Below, piece by piece: positions 17,991 to 25,589 of a DNA stretch of 64,000 nucleotides. Made by a program: the position numbers and the translations under genes. Location: the NCBI RefSeq assembly GCF_004919105.1, contig NZ_STGK01000001.1, positions 186,001 through 250,000 on the forward strand, in the 5' to 3' direction. The notes under the pieces are model-generated. The model was not told the origin of the DNA. It ran no database searches and worked only from the letters and a program-made list of their open reading frames with translations. Numbering within the stretch: position 1 is the first letter of the stretch; each line of letters begins with the position of its first letter. The stretch is from Nocardioides sp. GY 10113 (GTDB lineage Bacteria > Actinomycetota > Actinomycetes > Propionibacteriales > Nocardioidaceae).

Positions 17991-18908
17991 ATGACGGAAC
18001 CTACGGCCGGGGTGCCGACCTGTTACCGGCACCCCGACCGTGAGTCCTACATCCGCTGCCAGCGGTGCGGGCAGCCGATCTGCCCCGACTGCATGCGCGA
18101 GGCGGCCGTCGGGTTCCAGTGCCCCTCCTGCGTCTCCGAGGGGGCGAAGGCGACCCGCGCCGGACGTACGACGTACGGCGGGATCCGCTCGGGCAAGCCG
18201 GGCTCGGTGTCGGTCACGCTGATCGGGATCAACGTCGCCGTCTGGGCGGCGATCCTGCCCACGGGCGGGGCCGGCAGCCGGCTGGTCGACCTGCTGGCGC
18301 TGCGGCCCAACGGCCTGTGCCAGCTCGGGCCGGGCCACTTCGACGTCGCCCGCTCCGCCTGCCTGGCCAACGGCGGGACGTGGCTGCCGGGCGTCGCCGA
18401 CGGCGCGTACTGGCAGCTCATCACCAGCGCGTTCGCGCACGTCCAACCGCTGCACATCGGCTTCAACATGCTCGCCCTGTGGTTCCTGGGACCGCAGCTC
18501 GAGCACGTGCTGGGCCGTGCCCGCTTCGTGGCGCTCTACCTGGTCTCCGCGCTGGCCGGCTCGGTGTCGGTGTTCTGGCTCTCCGGCCAGTACCAGCTCA
18601 CGCTGGGCGCATCGGGGGCGGTCTTCGGCCTGATGGGTGCGCTGCTCGTGATCGGCACCAAGATGAAGGCCGACATCTCCGGGCTGTGGGGCTGGCTCGC
18701 GCTCAACGTGCTGATCACCTTCATGCCCGGCACCAACATCTCCTGGCAGGGCCACGTCGGCGGCCTGCTCGGCGGCGCCCTGGTCGCCGCGATCCTGGTC
18801 CTCGCGCCCCGCGGCCCGAGGCGCGGCACCGTCCAGTGGGCCGGCGTCGCCGGCTTCACCGCGCTCCTGCTCGCCGCCACGGCGCTGCGCGTCGTGCAGC
18901 TCAGCTGA
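17991..18908 (+). CDS. Rhomboid intramembrane serine protease with N-terminal zinc-finger
   Basis: 305 residues. The first 45 residues hold a B-box-like zinc site (CYRHPDRESYIRCQRCG then PICPDCMREAAVGFQCPSC). Six or more membrane helices follow, with rhomboid signatures HIGFNMLALWFLGPQLE, the nucleophile Ser208 in LGASGAVFGLMGALL, and the base His255 in WQGHVGGLLGG. Rhomboids cleave substrate transmembrane helices. The start lies 5 bases after the ppiA stop, so the two are likely cotranscribed. The zinc-finger plus rhomboid layout is common in actinobacteria. Confidence 0.92.
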   Translation: MTEPTAGVPTCYRHPDRESYIRCQRCGQPICPDCMREAAVGFQCPSCVSEGAKATRAGRTTYGGIRSGKPGSVSVTLIGINVAVWAAILPTGGAGSRLVDLLALRPNGLCQLGPGHFDVARSACLANGGTWLPGVADGAYWQLITSAFAHVQPLHIGFNMLALWFLGPQLEHVLGRARFVALYLVSALAGSVSVFWLSGQYQLTLGASGAVFGLMGALLVIGTKMKADISGLWGWLALNVLITFMPGTNISWQGHVGGLLGGALVAAILVLAPRGPRRGTVQWAGVAGFTALLLAATALRVVQLS

Positions 18909-18922
18909 GCCGGGCCGAGCGC

Positions 18923-20350
18923 ATGACGCCGCTGCTCAGCTCCCTGGTCGACCACCCGGGCGCCACCGACGCTGCCGTCGCCGTCCGGGTCGGGGACGAC
19001 GCGCTCTCGCGCGGCGACCTGGTCGAGGCCTCCGGCCGGTTCGCCGCCGGCATCGCCTCGGACGGCCCCGTCGCGGTGCTGGCCGAGCCGTCGCTGGACA
19101 CCGTGGTCGCCGTCGTCGGCTGCCTCGCCGCGGGCGTGCCGGTGGTCCCGGTCCCGCCGGACGCCGGCCCGACCGAGGTCGCGCACATCGTCAGCGACAG
19201 CCGCGCGGTGGCCTGGTCCGGCCCGACCCGTGACGGCGTCGACCTGCCCGTGGTCCACCCCGCCGCGAGCGCGAGCGCGAGCGCGACCGCCGGCGCCGGC
19301 GCCGGCGACCGGTCCGACACCGGTCGGCCGGCCCTGATCCTCTACACCTCGGGCACGACCGGGGCGCCCAAGGGCGTCGAGCTCAGCGCGGAGGCGATCG
19401 CCGCCGGCCTGGACGGGCTCGCCGAGGCCTGGGCCTGGACCGAGGAGGACCGGCTGGTGCACGGCCTGCCGCTCTTCCACACCCACGGCCTGATCCTGGG
19501 CACGCTCGGCCCGCTGCGCTTCGGTTCCCCGTTGCGCCACACCCGGCGGCCCACTGCCGCCGGGTACGCCGCCGCGGGCGGATCGTTGTACTTCGGCGTA
19601 CCGACGGTGTGGGGGCGGGTCGCCGCCGACCCGCCGGCGGCCCGCGCGCTCTCCCGTGCCCGGCTGCTGGTCTCGGGCAGCGCGCCGCTGCCCGCCTCGG
19701 TGTTCGCCCGCCTCGCGGCGCTCACCGGCCACCGGCCCGTGGAGCGCTACGGCATGACCGAGACGATGATCACCCTCAGTGCGCGGGCCGACGGGGAGCG
19801 TCGGCCCGGCTGGGTGGGGGTCCCAGTCGGCGCCTCCGAGACCCGGATCGTCTCGGAGGAGACCGGGGAGCCGGTGCCGGCCGACGGTGAGTCGATCGGC
19901 AGCCTCGAGGTGCGTGGTCCCTCGCTGTTCGACGGCTACCTCGGCCGCCCCGAGGCGACCGCCGGCTCCTTCAGCAAGGACGGCTGGTTCGTCACCGGCG
20001 ACATCGCGGCCCGGGATGCCGGCGGCTTCCACCGGATCGTGGGCCGCGCGTCGATCGACCTGATCAAGTCCGGCGGCTACCGGATCGGCAGCGGCGAGAT
20101 CGAGTCGGTGCTGCTGGACCACCCCGCGGTCGCGGAGGTGGCCGTGGTCGGACTCCCCGACGCGGACCTCGGTCAGCGGGTGACGGCGTTCGTGGTGCCG
20201 GCCGCGGCTCCGGCGCCGGGGCTCGGTGGGGCGCTCGCGGACCTGGTCGCCGAGCGGCTCTCCTGGCACAAGCGGCCGCGCGAGGTGGTCTTCGTGGACA
20301 CGCTGCCGCGCAACGCGATGGGCAAGGTCCAGAAGAAGCTGCTGCTCTGA
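18923..20350 (+). CDS. AMP-forming acyl-CoA synthetase (adenylate-forming enzyme)
   Basis: 475 residues. The ATP/AMP P-loop is LILYTSGTTGAPKGVELS, A5 is VERYGMTETMI, A7 is DGWFVTGDIAARDAGGFHRIVGR, A8 is DLIKSGGYRIGSGEIESVLL, and the A10 lysine is in LPRNAMGKVQKKLL. The short N-terminal domain and HTHGLILGTLGPL context resemble malonyl-CoA/MatB-like or short-to-medium acid ligases. The substrate is not decided. A low-complexity ASASASATAGAGAG linker precedes the P-loop. It starts 14 bases after the rhomboid stop. Confidence 0.88.
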   Translation: MTPLLSSLVDHPGATDAAVAVRVGDDALSRGDLVEASGRFAAGIASDGPVAVLAEPSLDTVVAVVGCLAAGVPVVPVPPDAGPTEVAHIVSDSRAVAWSGPTRDGVDLPVVHPAASASASATAGAGAGDRSDTGRPALILYTSGTTGAPKGVELSAEAIAAGLDGLAEAWAWTEEDRLVHGLPLFHTHGLILGTLGPLRFGSPLRHTRRPTAAGYAAAGGSLYFGVPTVWGRVAADPPAARALSRARLLVSGSAPLPASVFARLAALTGHRPVERYGMTETMITLSARADGERRPGWVGVPVGASETRIVSEETGEPVPADGESIGSLEVRGPSLFDGYLGRPEATAGSFSKDGWFVTGDIAARDAGGFHRIVGRASIDLIKSGGYRIGSGEIESVLLDHPAVAEVAVVGLPDADLGQRVTAFVVPAAAPAPGLGGALADLVAERLSWHKRPREVVFVDTLPRNAMGKVQKKLLL

Positions 20351-20367
20351 CGCGGTGGGGAGGACTG

Positions 20368-20460
20368 ACACCGAGGTAGTTCTCCCCAGGATTCTCCACA
20401 GGTTGGGGAGAACTACATCGGTGTAACTCCTCCCCAGACTGTGGAAGAACCTGGGGAAAA
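20368..20460. repeat. Three-armed inverted-repeat structure after the acyl-CoA synthetase
   Basis: The 21-base arm at 20368-20388 pairs with 20404-20424 (one mismatch; core GTAGTTCTCCCCA / TGGGGAGAACTAC). The loop segment around GGATTCTCCACAGG in turn resembles the reverse complement of CTGTGGAAGAACC at 20439-20451. It could be a terminator, an attenuator or a protein-binding site. TTCTCCACA also resembles a degenerate actinobacterial DnaA box. Confidence 0.6.
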
Positions 20461-20490
20461 CCCGCCGAGCCGGGGGTCCGGGACATGCGA

Positions 20491-20527
20491 GACGGGGGCT
20501 TCCGACACGTGGTCGGAAGCCCCCGTC
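20491..20527. terminator. Bidirectional hairpin terminator
   Basis: A perfect 16-base stem GACGGGGGCTTCCGAC / GTCGGAAGCCCCCGTC with a 5-base loop, between the convergent acyl-CoA synthetase and crgA genes. There is no long T-tract, as is common in high-GC genomes. Confidence 0.75.
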
Positions 20528-20597
20528 TGAATGGCTTGGTGCCCCGGCTCGCGGGTGCCTGAGGCCCGGCTCGCGGGGGCCTGGGGCCCGGCTCGGC

Positions 20598-21110
20598 CTA
20601 CTCCCAGCGGGTGGCGAACGCGAAGCCGGTGGCCATGAACCCGATGCCGACGAAGAGGTTCTTCTGGCCCAGGTCGTTGAAGATCGGGATGTCGGCCGGG
20701 TCCTGGCCGGTCAGGAAGATGTAGTAGCAGCAGATCCAGACCAGGCCGAGCAGGAAGCAGCCGAGCATGCCGACCACGACGCCGCGGCCACGACCCAGCG
20801 GCGTGGACGGGTGGGCGGCGGCCAGCAGGCCCACGAAGAAGAGGCCGAAGCCGATCAGGTAGTTCCAGTTCTCCAGGTCCTGCATGAACCCGGGGCCGCC
20901 GGCGGCGTTCTCCTTGCCGGTGTCGAGGTTGATCGCACCCCAGCCGTCCTCGGGGCGCACACCGACGTAGGTGTAGAGGATCCAGGCGATGCCGAGCACC
21001 ATGAGCGCGAGCGCGATCACGAACCGGGGCGTGAAGACCGGACCGCGATCGGGGTCGATGGAGGCCGAGCCTTCCTTGCGGATCTTCGGCAGGCGGGACG
21101 GCTTGGCCAC
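20598..21110 (-). CDS. crgA: Cell division protein CrgA, tandem duplicated form
   Basis: 170 residues, about twice the 84-93 residues usual for CrgA. Two CrgA-like units are visible. Unit 1 (about 28-102) has [20 protein letters not shown], then [19 protein letters not shown]. Unit 2 (about 108-170) has [22 protein letters not shown], then [23 protein letters not shown], ending in the typical RW-x terminus. This gives four membrane helices instead of two, behind a basic N-terminus ([14 protein letters not shown]). CrgA recruits FtsI and regulates septation in actinobacteria. The position next to DUF881 and pknB supports the call. Confidence 0.85.
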   Translation of the reverse strand: MAKPSRLPKIRKEGSASIDPDRGPVFTPRFVIALALMVLGIAWILYTYVGVRPEDGWGAINLDTGKENAAGGPGFMQDLENWNYLIGFGLFFVGLLAAAHPSTPLGRGRGVVVGMLGCFLLGLVWICCYYIFLTGQDPADIPIFNDLGQKNLFVGIGFMATGFAFATRWE

Positions 21111-21162
21111 GGGGAGACTCCTCGGCAGTACGGGGTGGTGCGGATCGGCGCGAGCGCCGCGC

Positions 21163-21177
21163 CTACCCTAGTCAGTA
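21163..21177 (+). promoter_or_regulatory. -10 box for a leaderless DUF881 transcript
   Basis: TACCCT at 21163-21168 is followed after 8 bases by the ATG. This spacing puts the transcription start at or next to the A of the ATG, and no ribosome binding site is present. Confidence 0.55.
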
Positions 21178-21968
21178 TGACGGGTGTCCATGCCGAGGAG
21201 TCGCACGGCCACCGTTCGCCCGAGGCGAACCGGCGGGCTCACGTGTGGCGGATCGGCACCCCGGTCGTCGTGCTGCTCTCCGGAGCGCTCTTCGTGACCT
21301 CGGCCGTGGACAGCGAGGGCACCGACCTGCGGCCGGGTCGCTACACCGACCTCGCCGGCGTGGTCGAGGCCGACGCGGCCAGCTACCGGTCGCTGGAGGA
21401 CCGGCGCCAGGCGCTCACCGACGAGGTCGAGGCGCTCACCAACGACATCGCCGACGCCGGCGTGGCCCGGGCCCAGGGCAAGGTGGCGGAGCTCAAGGAC
21501 TCGGCCGGCCTCGAGCCGCGCCAGGGCCCCGGCGTCTCGGTGACCCTCTCCGACGCGCCCGAGGACGTCCTCGCCGCCGCGATCGACGCCGGCACCGACC
21601 TCAACCTCAACCGGCTCGTCGTGCACCAGCAGGACATCCAGGCCGTCGTCAACGCGCTCTGGCTGGGCGGTGCCAGCGCGGTGACCATCGCCGGTCAGCG
21701 GGTCGTCTCCACCACCGGCATCAAGTGCGAGGGCAACGCCGTCCAGCTCCAGGGAGTCCCCTACCCGCAGCCCTACGTGATCGAGGCGGTGGGCGACCCC
21801 GTCGACCTGGTCACCTCGATCGCGTCGGACCCGCTGGTCAGCGGCTACCGCGCGGACGCCGCGGACCCGACGATCGCCGTCGGCTGGGCGATGGACGTCG
21901 AGGACGAGGTGGTCGCACCGGCGTTCACCGGCGTCCACGAGATGCGGTACGCCGTACCGCTGCGCTGA
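21177..21968 (+). CDS. DUF881 family membrane-anchored protein
   Basis: 263 residues. A single N-terminal membrane helix (GTPVVVLLSGALFVTSA) is followed by a coiled-coil-prone stretch (SYRSLEDRRQALTDEVEALTNDIADAG) and the DUF881 extracytoplasmic domain (GPGVSVTLSDAP; LNRLVVHQQDIQAVVNALWLGGASAVTIAGQRV). DUF881 proteins resemble YlxW/YlxX division-cluster proteins. In mycobacteria the orthologue sits at the same place beside crgA. Its function is not established; a role in the divisome or cell wall is inferred from linkage. It is divergent from crgA. Confidence 0.88.
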   Translation: MTGVHAEESHGHRSPEANRRAHVWRIGTPVVVLLSGALFVTSAVDSEGTDLRPGRYTDLAGVVEADAASYRSLEDRRQALTDEVEALTNDIADAGVARAQGKVAELKDSAGLEPRQGPGVSVTLSDAPEDVLAAAIDAGTDLNLNRLVVHQQDIQAVVNALWLGGASAVTIAGQRVVSTTGIKCEGNAVQLQGVPYPQPYVIEAVGDPVDLVTSIASDPLVSGYRADAADPTIAVGWAMDVEDEVVAPAFTGVHEMRYAVPLR

Positions 21969-22104
21969 CCGCCCCGCAGCGCGCCCGACACCTCGCCCGA
22001 CCCCTCGCCCGAGACCTCGCCTGAGACCCAGCCCGAGACCCAGCCCCGTCGGCACGTCCCGGAGGCGGAGGCCTCCGGGACGGCCCATGCCGTGGCCGCC
22101 GCGG

Positions 22105-24060
22105 TCAGTCCCGGGGCGGCGTGGTGGGCCAGAACCGCCGCCGGTCGCCGCCCTGGTCGCCCTGCGAAGGCCGGCTGGACGGATCCAGCGGGTCGCTGCC
22201 CTGCTGCACCTCGGTGCCGTCGGAGACGCCGTCGCCGTCGGTGTCCGGGTTCGTCGGGTCCGTGCCGGCGTCGACCTCGGCCTTGTCGTCGAGCCCGTCG
22301 CCGTCGGTGTCGGCCTTCTTCGGGTCGGTCCCGAGCTCGGCCTCCTGGTCGTCGGTCAGTCCGTCGCCGTCGCGGTCCTTCGGCTCCTCGTAGGTGGAGA
22401 CGAAGATGACGACGTCCCAGCCCTGGTCGCGGGTCTGGTCGCCGCCGGGCACCTGGTCGACCACGGTGCCCTTCGGGTCGGTGGTCTCGCCGGAGTAGTC
22501 GCGGACGACGGGGTTGAAGCCGGCGTCCTCGATCGCGGCCTCGGCCTGCTTCTGGGGCAGACCGATGACGTCCGGCACCTCCTCGGGACCGTCGGAGATG
22601 CACAGCTCGACGCTGACGTCCTTGGCCACCGAGGTGCCGCCGCGGGGGGTCTGCTCGACCACGGTGCCCTGGGCGTCGTCGGCGTCGCAGGAGGTCTCGG
22701 AGATCTTGCGTCGCGCGACGCCGGCCTCCACCAGCTGGTTGATCGCGGCTGTCTTCTTCCTGCCGGTCACGTCGGGGAGCGGGAACTCCCCGGGCCCGGT
22801 GGAGACGGTCAGGTCGATCTCGGTCTCGGCGGCGACGTAGTCGCCGCCGTCCGGACTCTGCTCGCTCACCAGCCCGGCGTCGATGTTCTCGTCGTTGCGG
22901 AAGGTGACGTCGCCGATCAGCAGCCCGGCGTCGCCGATGGCGTCGCGGGCGTCGGCCTCCGTCATCCGGAACACGTCGGGCACCCGGACCTGCACCTCCC
23001 GCTCCGGGAAGAGCTTGGGCCACACCACGAACGCCGTGGCCAGCAGCGCGGCGAGCAGGACGCCGAGCAGGATCCACAGCGGGGCCTTGCTACGGCGGCC
23101 GTCGTCGTTCGGGGCCGGCGGCACCGGCGCGCGGACCGCGGTGTCGGCGTTCGGGTCGGGGGCCGGGGTCGGCACCGTCGGCGGCAGCACGACCGAGACC
23201 GGCCGGCCGGCCAGGTAGCGCTCGATGTCGGTGCGCATCGCGGCGGCCGACTGGTAGCGGTCCTCGACCCGCTTGGCCAGCGCCTTCATCACGATCGCGT
23301 CGATGTCGCGGGACAGGTCGGGGTCGTGCGTCGAGGGCGGGTCGGCCTGCTCGCGCACGTGCTGGTAGGCCACCGCGACCGGGGAGTCGCCGACGAACGG
23401 CGGCCGGCCGGTGAGCAGCTCGTAGAGCAGGCAGCCCGCGGAGTAGACGTCGGAGCGGGAGTCGACGGTCTCGCCGCGCGCCTGCTCGGGGGAGAGGTAC
23501 TGGGCGGTGCCGACGACGGCCGCGGTCTGGGTCATCGAGGACGCGGCGTCGCTCATCGCGCGGGCGATGCCGAAGTCCATCACCTTCACGTCGCCGGCCT
23601 TGGTCAGCATGACGTTGCCCGGCTTGATGTCGCGGTGGATGATCCCGGCGCGGTGGCTGTAGTCCAGCGCGGAGAGCACGCCGCTGGTGATCTCCAGCGC
23701 CCGCTCGGGCAGGATCTTGCGGCCCTCGCGGAGCACGTCGCGCAGCGTCCGGCCCTCGACGTACTCCATCACGATGTAGGGCTGGATCGCGGTCCCGTCG
23801 GCGGAGGGCTCCTCGCCGGTGTCGTAGACGGCGACGATCGCGGGGTGGTTCAGCGACGCCGACGACTGGGCCTCGCGGCGGAACCGGGCCTGGAACGTCG
23901 CGTCGCTGGCGAGGTCGGTGCGGAGTCGCTTCACCGCGACCACGCGGCCGAGCCGGTCGTCGGTGCCCTTGCGGACCTCCGCCATGCCGCCGCGGCCGAG
24001 CAGCTCGCCGAGCTGGTAGCGACCGCCAACGGTGCTGGATTCGGTCGGTCCGGTGCTCAT
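22105..24060 (-). CDS. pknB: Ser/Thr protein kinase PknB with three PASTA domains and a calcium-binding tail
   Basis: 651 residues. The kinase domain spans 12-275: P-loop LLGRGGMAEVRKG, VAVKRL, HRDIKPGN near 142, DFGIARA, GTAQYLSPEQARG. The membrane helix is at about 325-347 (APLWILLGVLLAALLATAFVV). Three PASTA domains fill about 352-555 (VPDVFRMTEADARDAI; LPDVTGRKKTAAINQL; VPDVIGLPQKQAEAAI), which bind muropeptides or lipid II outside the cell. Unusually, residues about 561-620 are three thrombospondin-type-3-like repeats (DRDGDGLTDDQE, DTDGDGLDDKAE, DTDGDGVSDGTE) predicted to bind Ca2+. It controls cell-wall synthesis and division. The start overlaps pknA (ATGA), the last junction of the fhaA-pknB operon. 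Confidence 0.95.
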   Translation of the reverse strand: MSTGPTESSTVGGRYQLGELLGRGGMAEVRKGTDDRLGRVVAVKRLRTDLASDATFQARFRREAQSSASLNHPAIVAVYDTGEEPSADGTAIQPYIVMEYVEGRTLRDVLREGRKILPERALEITSGVLSALDYSHRAGIIHRDIKPGNVMLTKAGDVKVMDFGIARAMSDAASSMTQTAAVVGTAQYLSPEQARGETVDSRSDVYSAGCLLYELLTGRPPFVGDSPVAVAYQHVREQADPPSTHDPDLSRDIDAIVMKALAKRVEDRYQSAAAMRTDIERYLAGRPVSVVLPPTVPTPAPDPNADTAVRAPVPPAPNDDGRRSKAPLWILLGVLLAALLATAFVVWPKLFPEREVQVRVPDVFRMTEADARDAIGDAGLLIGDVTFRNDENIDAGLVSEQSPDGGDYVAAETEIDLTVSTGPGEFPLPDVTGRKKTAAINQLVEAGVARRKISETSCDADDAQGTVVEQTPRGGTSVAKDVSVELCISDGPEEVPDVIGLPQKQAEAAIEDAGFNPVVRDYSGETTDPKGTVVDQVPGGDQTRDQGWDVVIFVSTYEEPKDRDGDGLTDDQEAELGTDPKKADTDGDGLDDKAEVDAGTDPTNPDTDGDGVSDGTEVQQGSDPLDPSSRPSQGDQGGDRRRFWPTTPPRD

Positions 24061-25589
24061 GGCTGAACACCCTCCTCTGCGCTGGTGCTCTCGGTGGTCG
24101 CGGCCGTCGTGGGCGCGGTGGTGGGCGGTGCCGTGGTCGGCGTCGTGGGCGCGGTGGTGGTCGGCGCCGCGCTGGTGGTCGGCGGCGGCGCGGCGCCCCA
24201 GTAGGTGACCGTGATCGTGTCGCCACGCTGCACGGTGCCCGAGGGGGTGACCGAGGTGACCACGCCGGCGGTCTGGGAGCCGTCGTTGGTCTGCTCCACC
24301 AGGGTGGGTCGCAGGCCGAGGGCGGAGAGCTCGCTCTCCACGGTCCGGACGTCCTCGCCGACGTAGTCGTCGGCGTTGATGGTGACCGAGGTGTCCTCCG
24401 TGGTCGCGCTCGTGGTCGGCTCGCTCGGCGTGGTCGGGGTGGTCTCGGTGGTGGGCGCTCTGGAGGCGGTCGTCGCCGGCGCCTCGGGCTCGTCGTCGCC
24501 GTCGCCGCCGAGCAGCAGGAAGGCGCCGAGCACCACGGCGAGGACGACCAGGATCACCGCGATCACGATGCCCCAGCGCACCCCGCCGTCGTCCTCCTCG
24601 GTGCCCTCGTAGGCCGCGACGGGGTCCAGGTGGCCCACGTCGGGCACCTCGCCGGTGCCGGGCGAGACCGGCGGCACGACCCCGGTCGCCGCCGGCATCA
24701 CCGCGGTGGCGGGGTCCAGGACCGTGCCCGCGCCGGGCGGCGGCAGGAACCGGGAGGGGTCGCGCAGCGCGGCGGCGAACGCCGCGCCGTCCGGGAACCG
24801 GTCGCGAGGCTCCTTGGCCATCGCCCGGCGGACCACCGCGGCGAGGTCGGCCGGCACGGTGTCGGGGAGGTCGGGGACCGGCTTCTGCAGGTGCGCCAGG
24901 ACGGTCGCCACCGGGGTCTCCGCCTCGAACGGCCGGTAGCCGGCCAGGCACTCGAAGGCGACGATGCCGAGGCTGTAGACGTCGGAGGCCGGCGTCGAGG
25001 TGGTGCCGCGGGCCTGCTCGGGGGAGAGGTACTGCGGGGTGCCCATCACCGCGCCGGTGCGGGTGATCGCCGTGCTGTCGCCGGCCCGGGCGATGCCGAA
25101 GTCGGTGATCTTGACCTGCCGTTCGGGCGTGATCAGCAGGTTGGCGGGCTTGATGTCGCGGTGCACGATGCCGGCCGCGTGGGCGACGGCGAGGCCGTCG
25201 GCGGTCTGTGCCATCAGGGTGCGGACGGCCTCGACGTCGAGGGTGCGGCCGGCGTCCTTGGCGCGGGCCAGCAGCGCCGAGAGCGGCTCGCCCTCGACGT
25301 ACTCCATCACCAGGAACGGCGCGGACTCCTCGGGGTACGTCGCGCCCTCGGCGCTGTAGTCGAAGATGCCGGCGATGCCGGGGTGGTGCAGCGCGGCCGC
25401 GCTGCGGGCCTCGGTCTCGAAGCGGGTGCGGAAGGTGATGTCCTCGGCGTACTCGCTCTTGAGCACCTTCACCGCCACGGTCCGGCCGAGCCGCATGTCG
25501 GTGGCACGCCAGACCACGCCCATGCCGCCGGTGGCGATCTTGGCGTCGAGGCGGTACCGGTGGGCCGGGTCCGCGTAGCGCTCGGTCAC
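24057..25589 (-). CDS. pknA: Ser/Thr protein kinase PknA-like, with one PASTA domain
   Basis: 510 residues from a GTG overlapping the pbpA stop (GTGA); the much longer reading upstream is antisense-like and rejected. Kinase domain about 12-275: IATGGMGVVWRATD, VAVKVLK, HRDIKPANLL near 141, DFGIARAG, GTPQYLSPEQARG. The membrane helix is at about 336-358 (WGIVIAVILVVLAVVLGAFLLL). The extracellular part has a Thr/Pro/Glu linker, one PASTA-like unit (about 400-467: YVGEDVRTVESELSALGLRP ... GDTITVTYWG) and a Thr/Pro-rich tail (TTAPTTPTTAPPTTAPTTAA) likely to be glycosylated. Mycobacterial PknA lacks a PASTA domain, so this one may sense muropeptides itself. Identity as PknA rests on its place in the operon. 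Confidence 0.92.
   Translation of the reverse strand: MTERYADPAHRYRLDAKIATGGMGVVWRATDMRLGRTVAVKVLKSEYAEDITFRTRFETEARSAAALHHPGIAGIFDYSAEGATYPEESAPFLVMEYVEGEPLSALLARAKDAGRTLDVEAVRTLMAQTADGLAVAHAAGIVHRDIKPANLLITPERQVKITDFGIARAGDSTAITRTGAVMGTPQYLSPEQARGTTSTPASDVYSLGIVAFECLAGYRPFEAETPVATVLAHLQKPVPDLPDTVPADLAAVVRRAMAKEPRDRFPDGAAFAAALRDPSRFLPPPGAGTVLDPATAVMPAATGVVPPVSPGTGEVPDVGHLDPVAAYEGTEEDDGGVRWGIVIAVILVVLAVVLGAFLLLGGDGDDEPEAPATTASRAPTTETTPTTPSEPTTSATTEDTSVTINADDYVGEDVRTVESELSALGLRPTLVEQTNDGSQTAGVVTSVTPSGTVQRGDTITVTYWGAAPPPTTSAAPTTTAPTTPTTAPPTTAPTTAATTESTSAEEGVQP

Noticed and set aside
20381..20460. Replication origin
   Set aside because: A DnaA-box-like sequence and an origin-proximal gene block are present, but there is no cluster of boxes and no dnaA or dnaN gene here.
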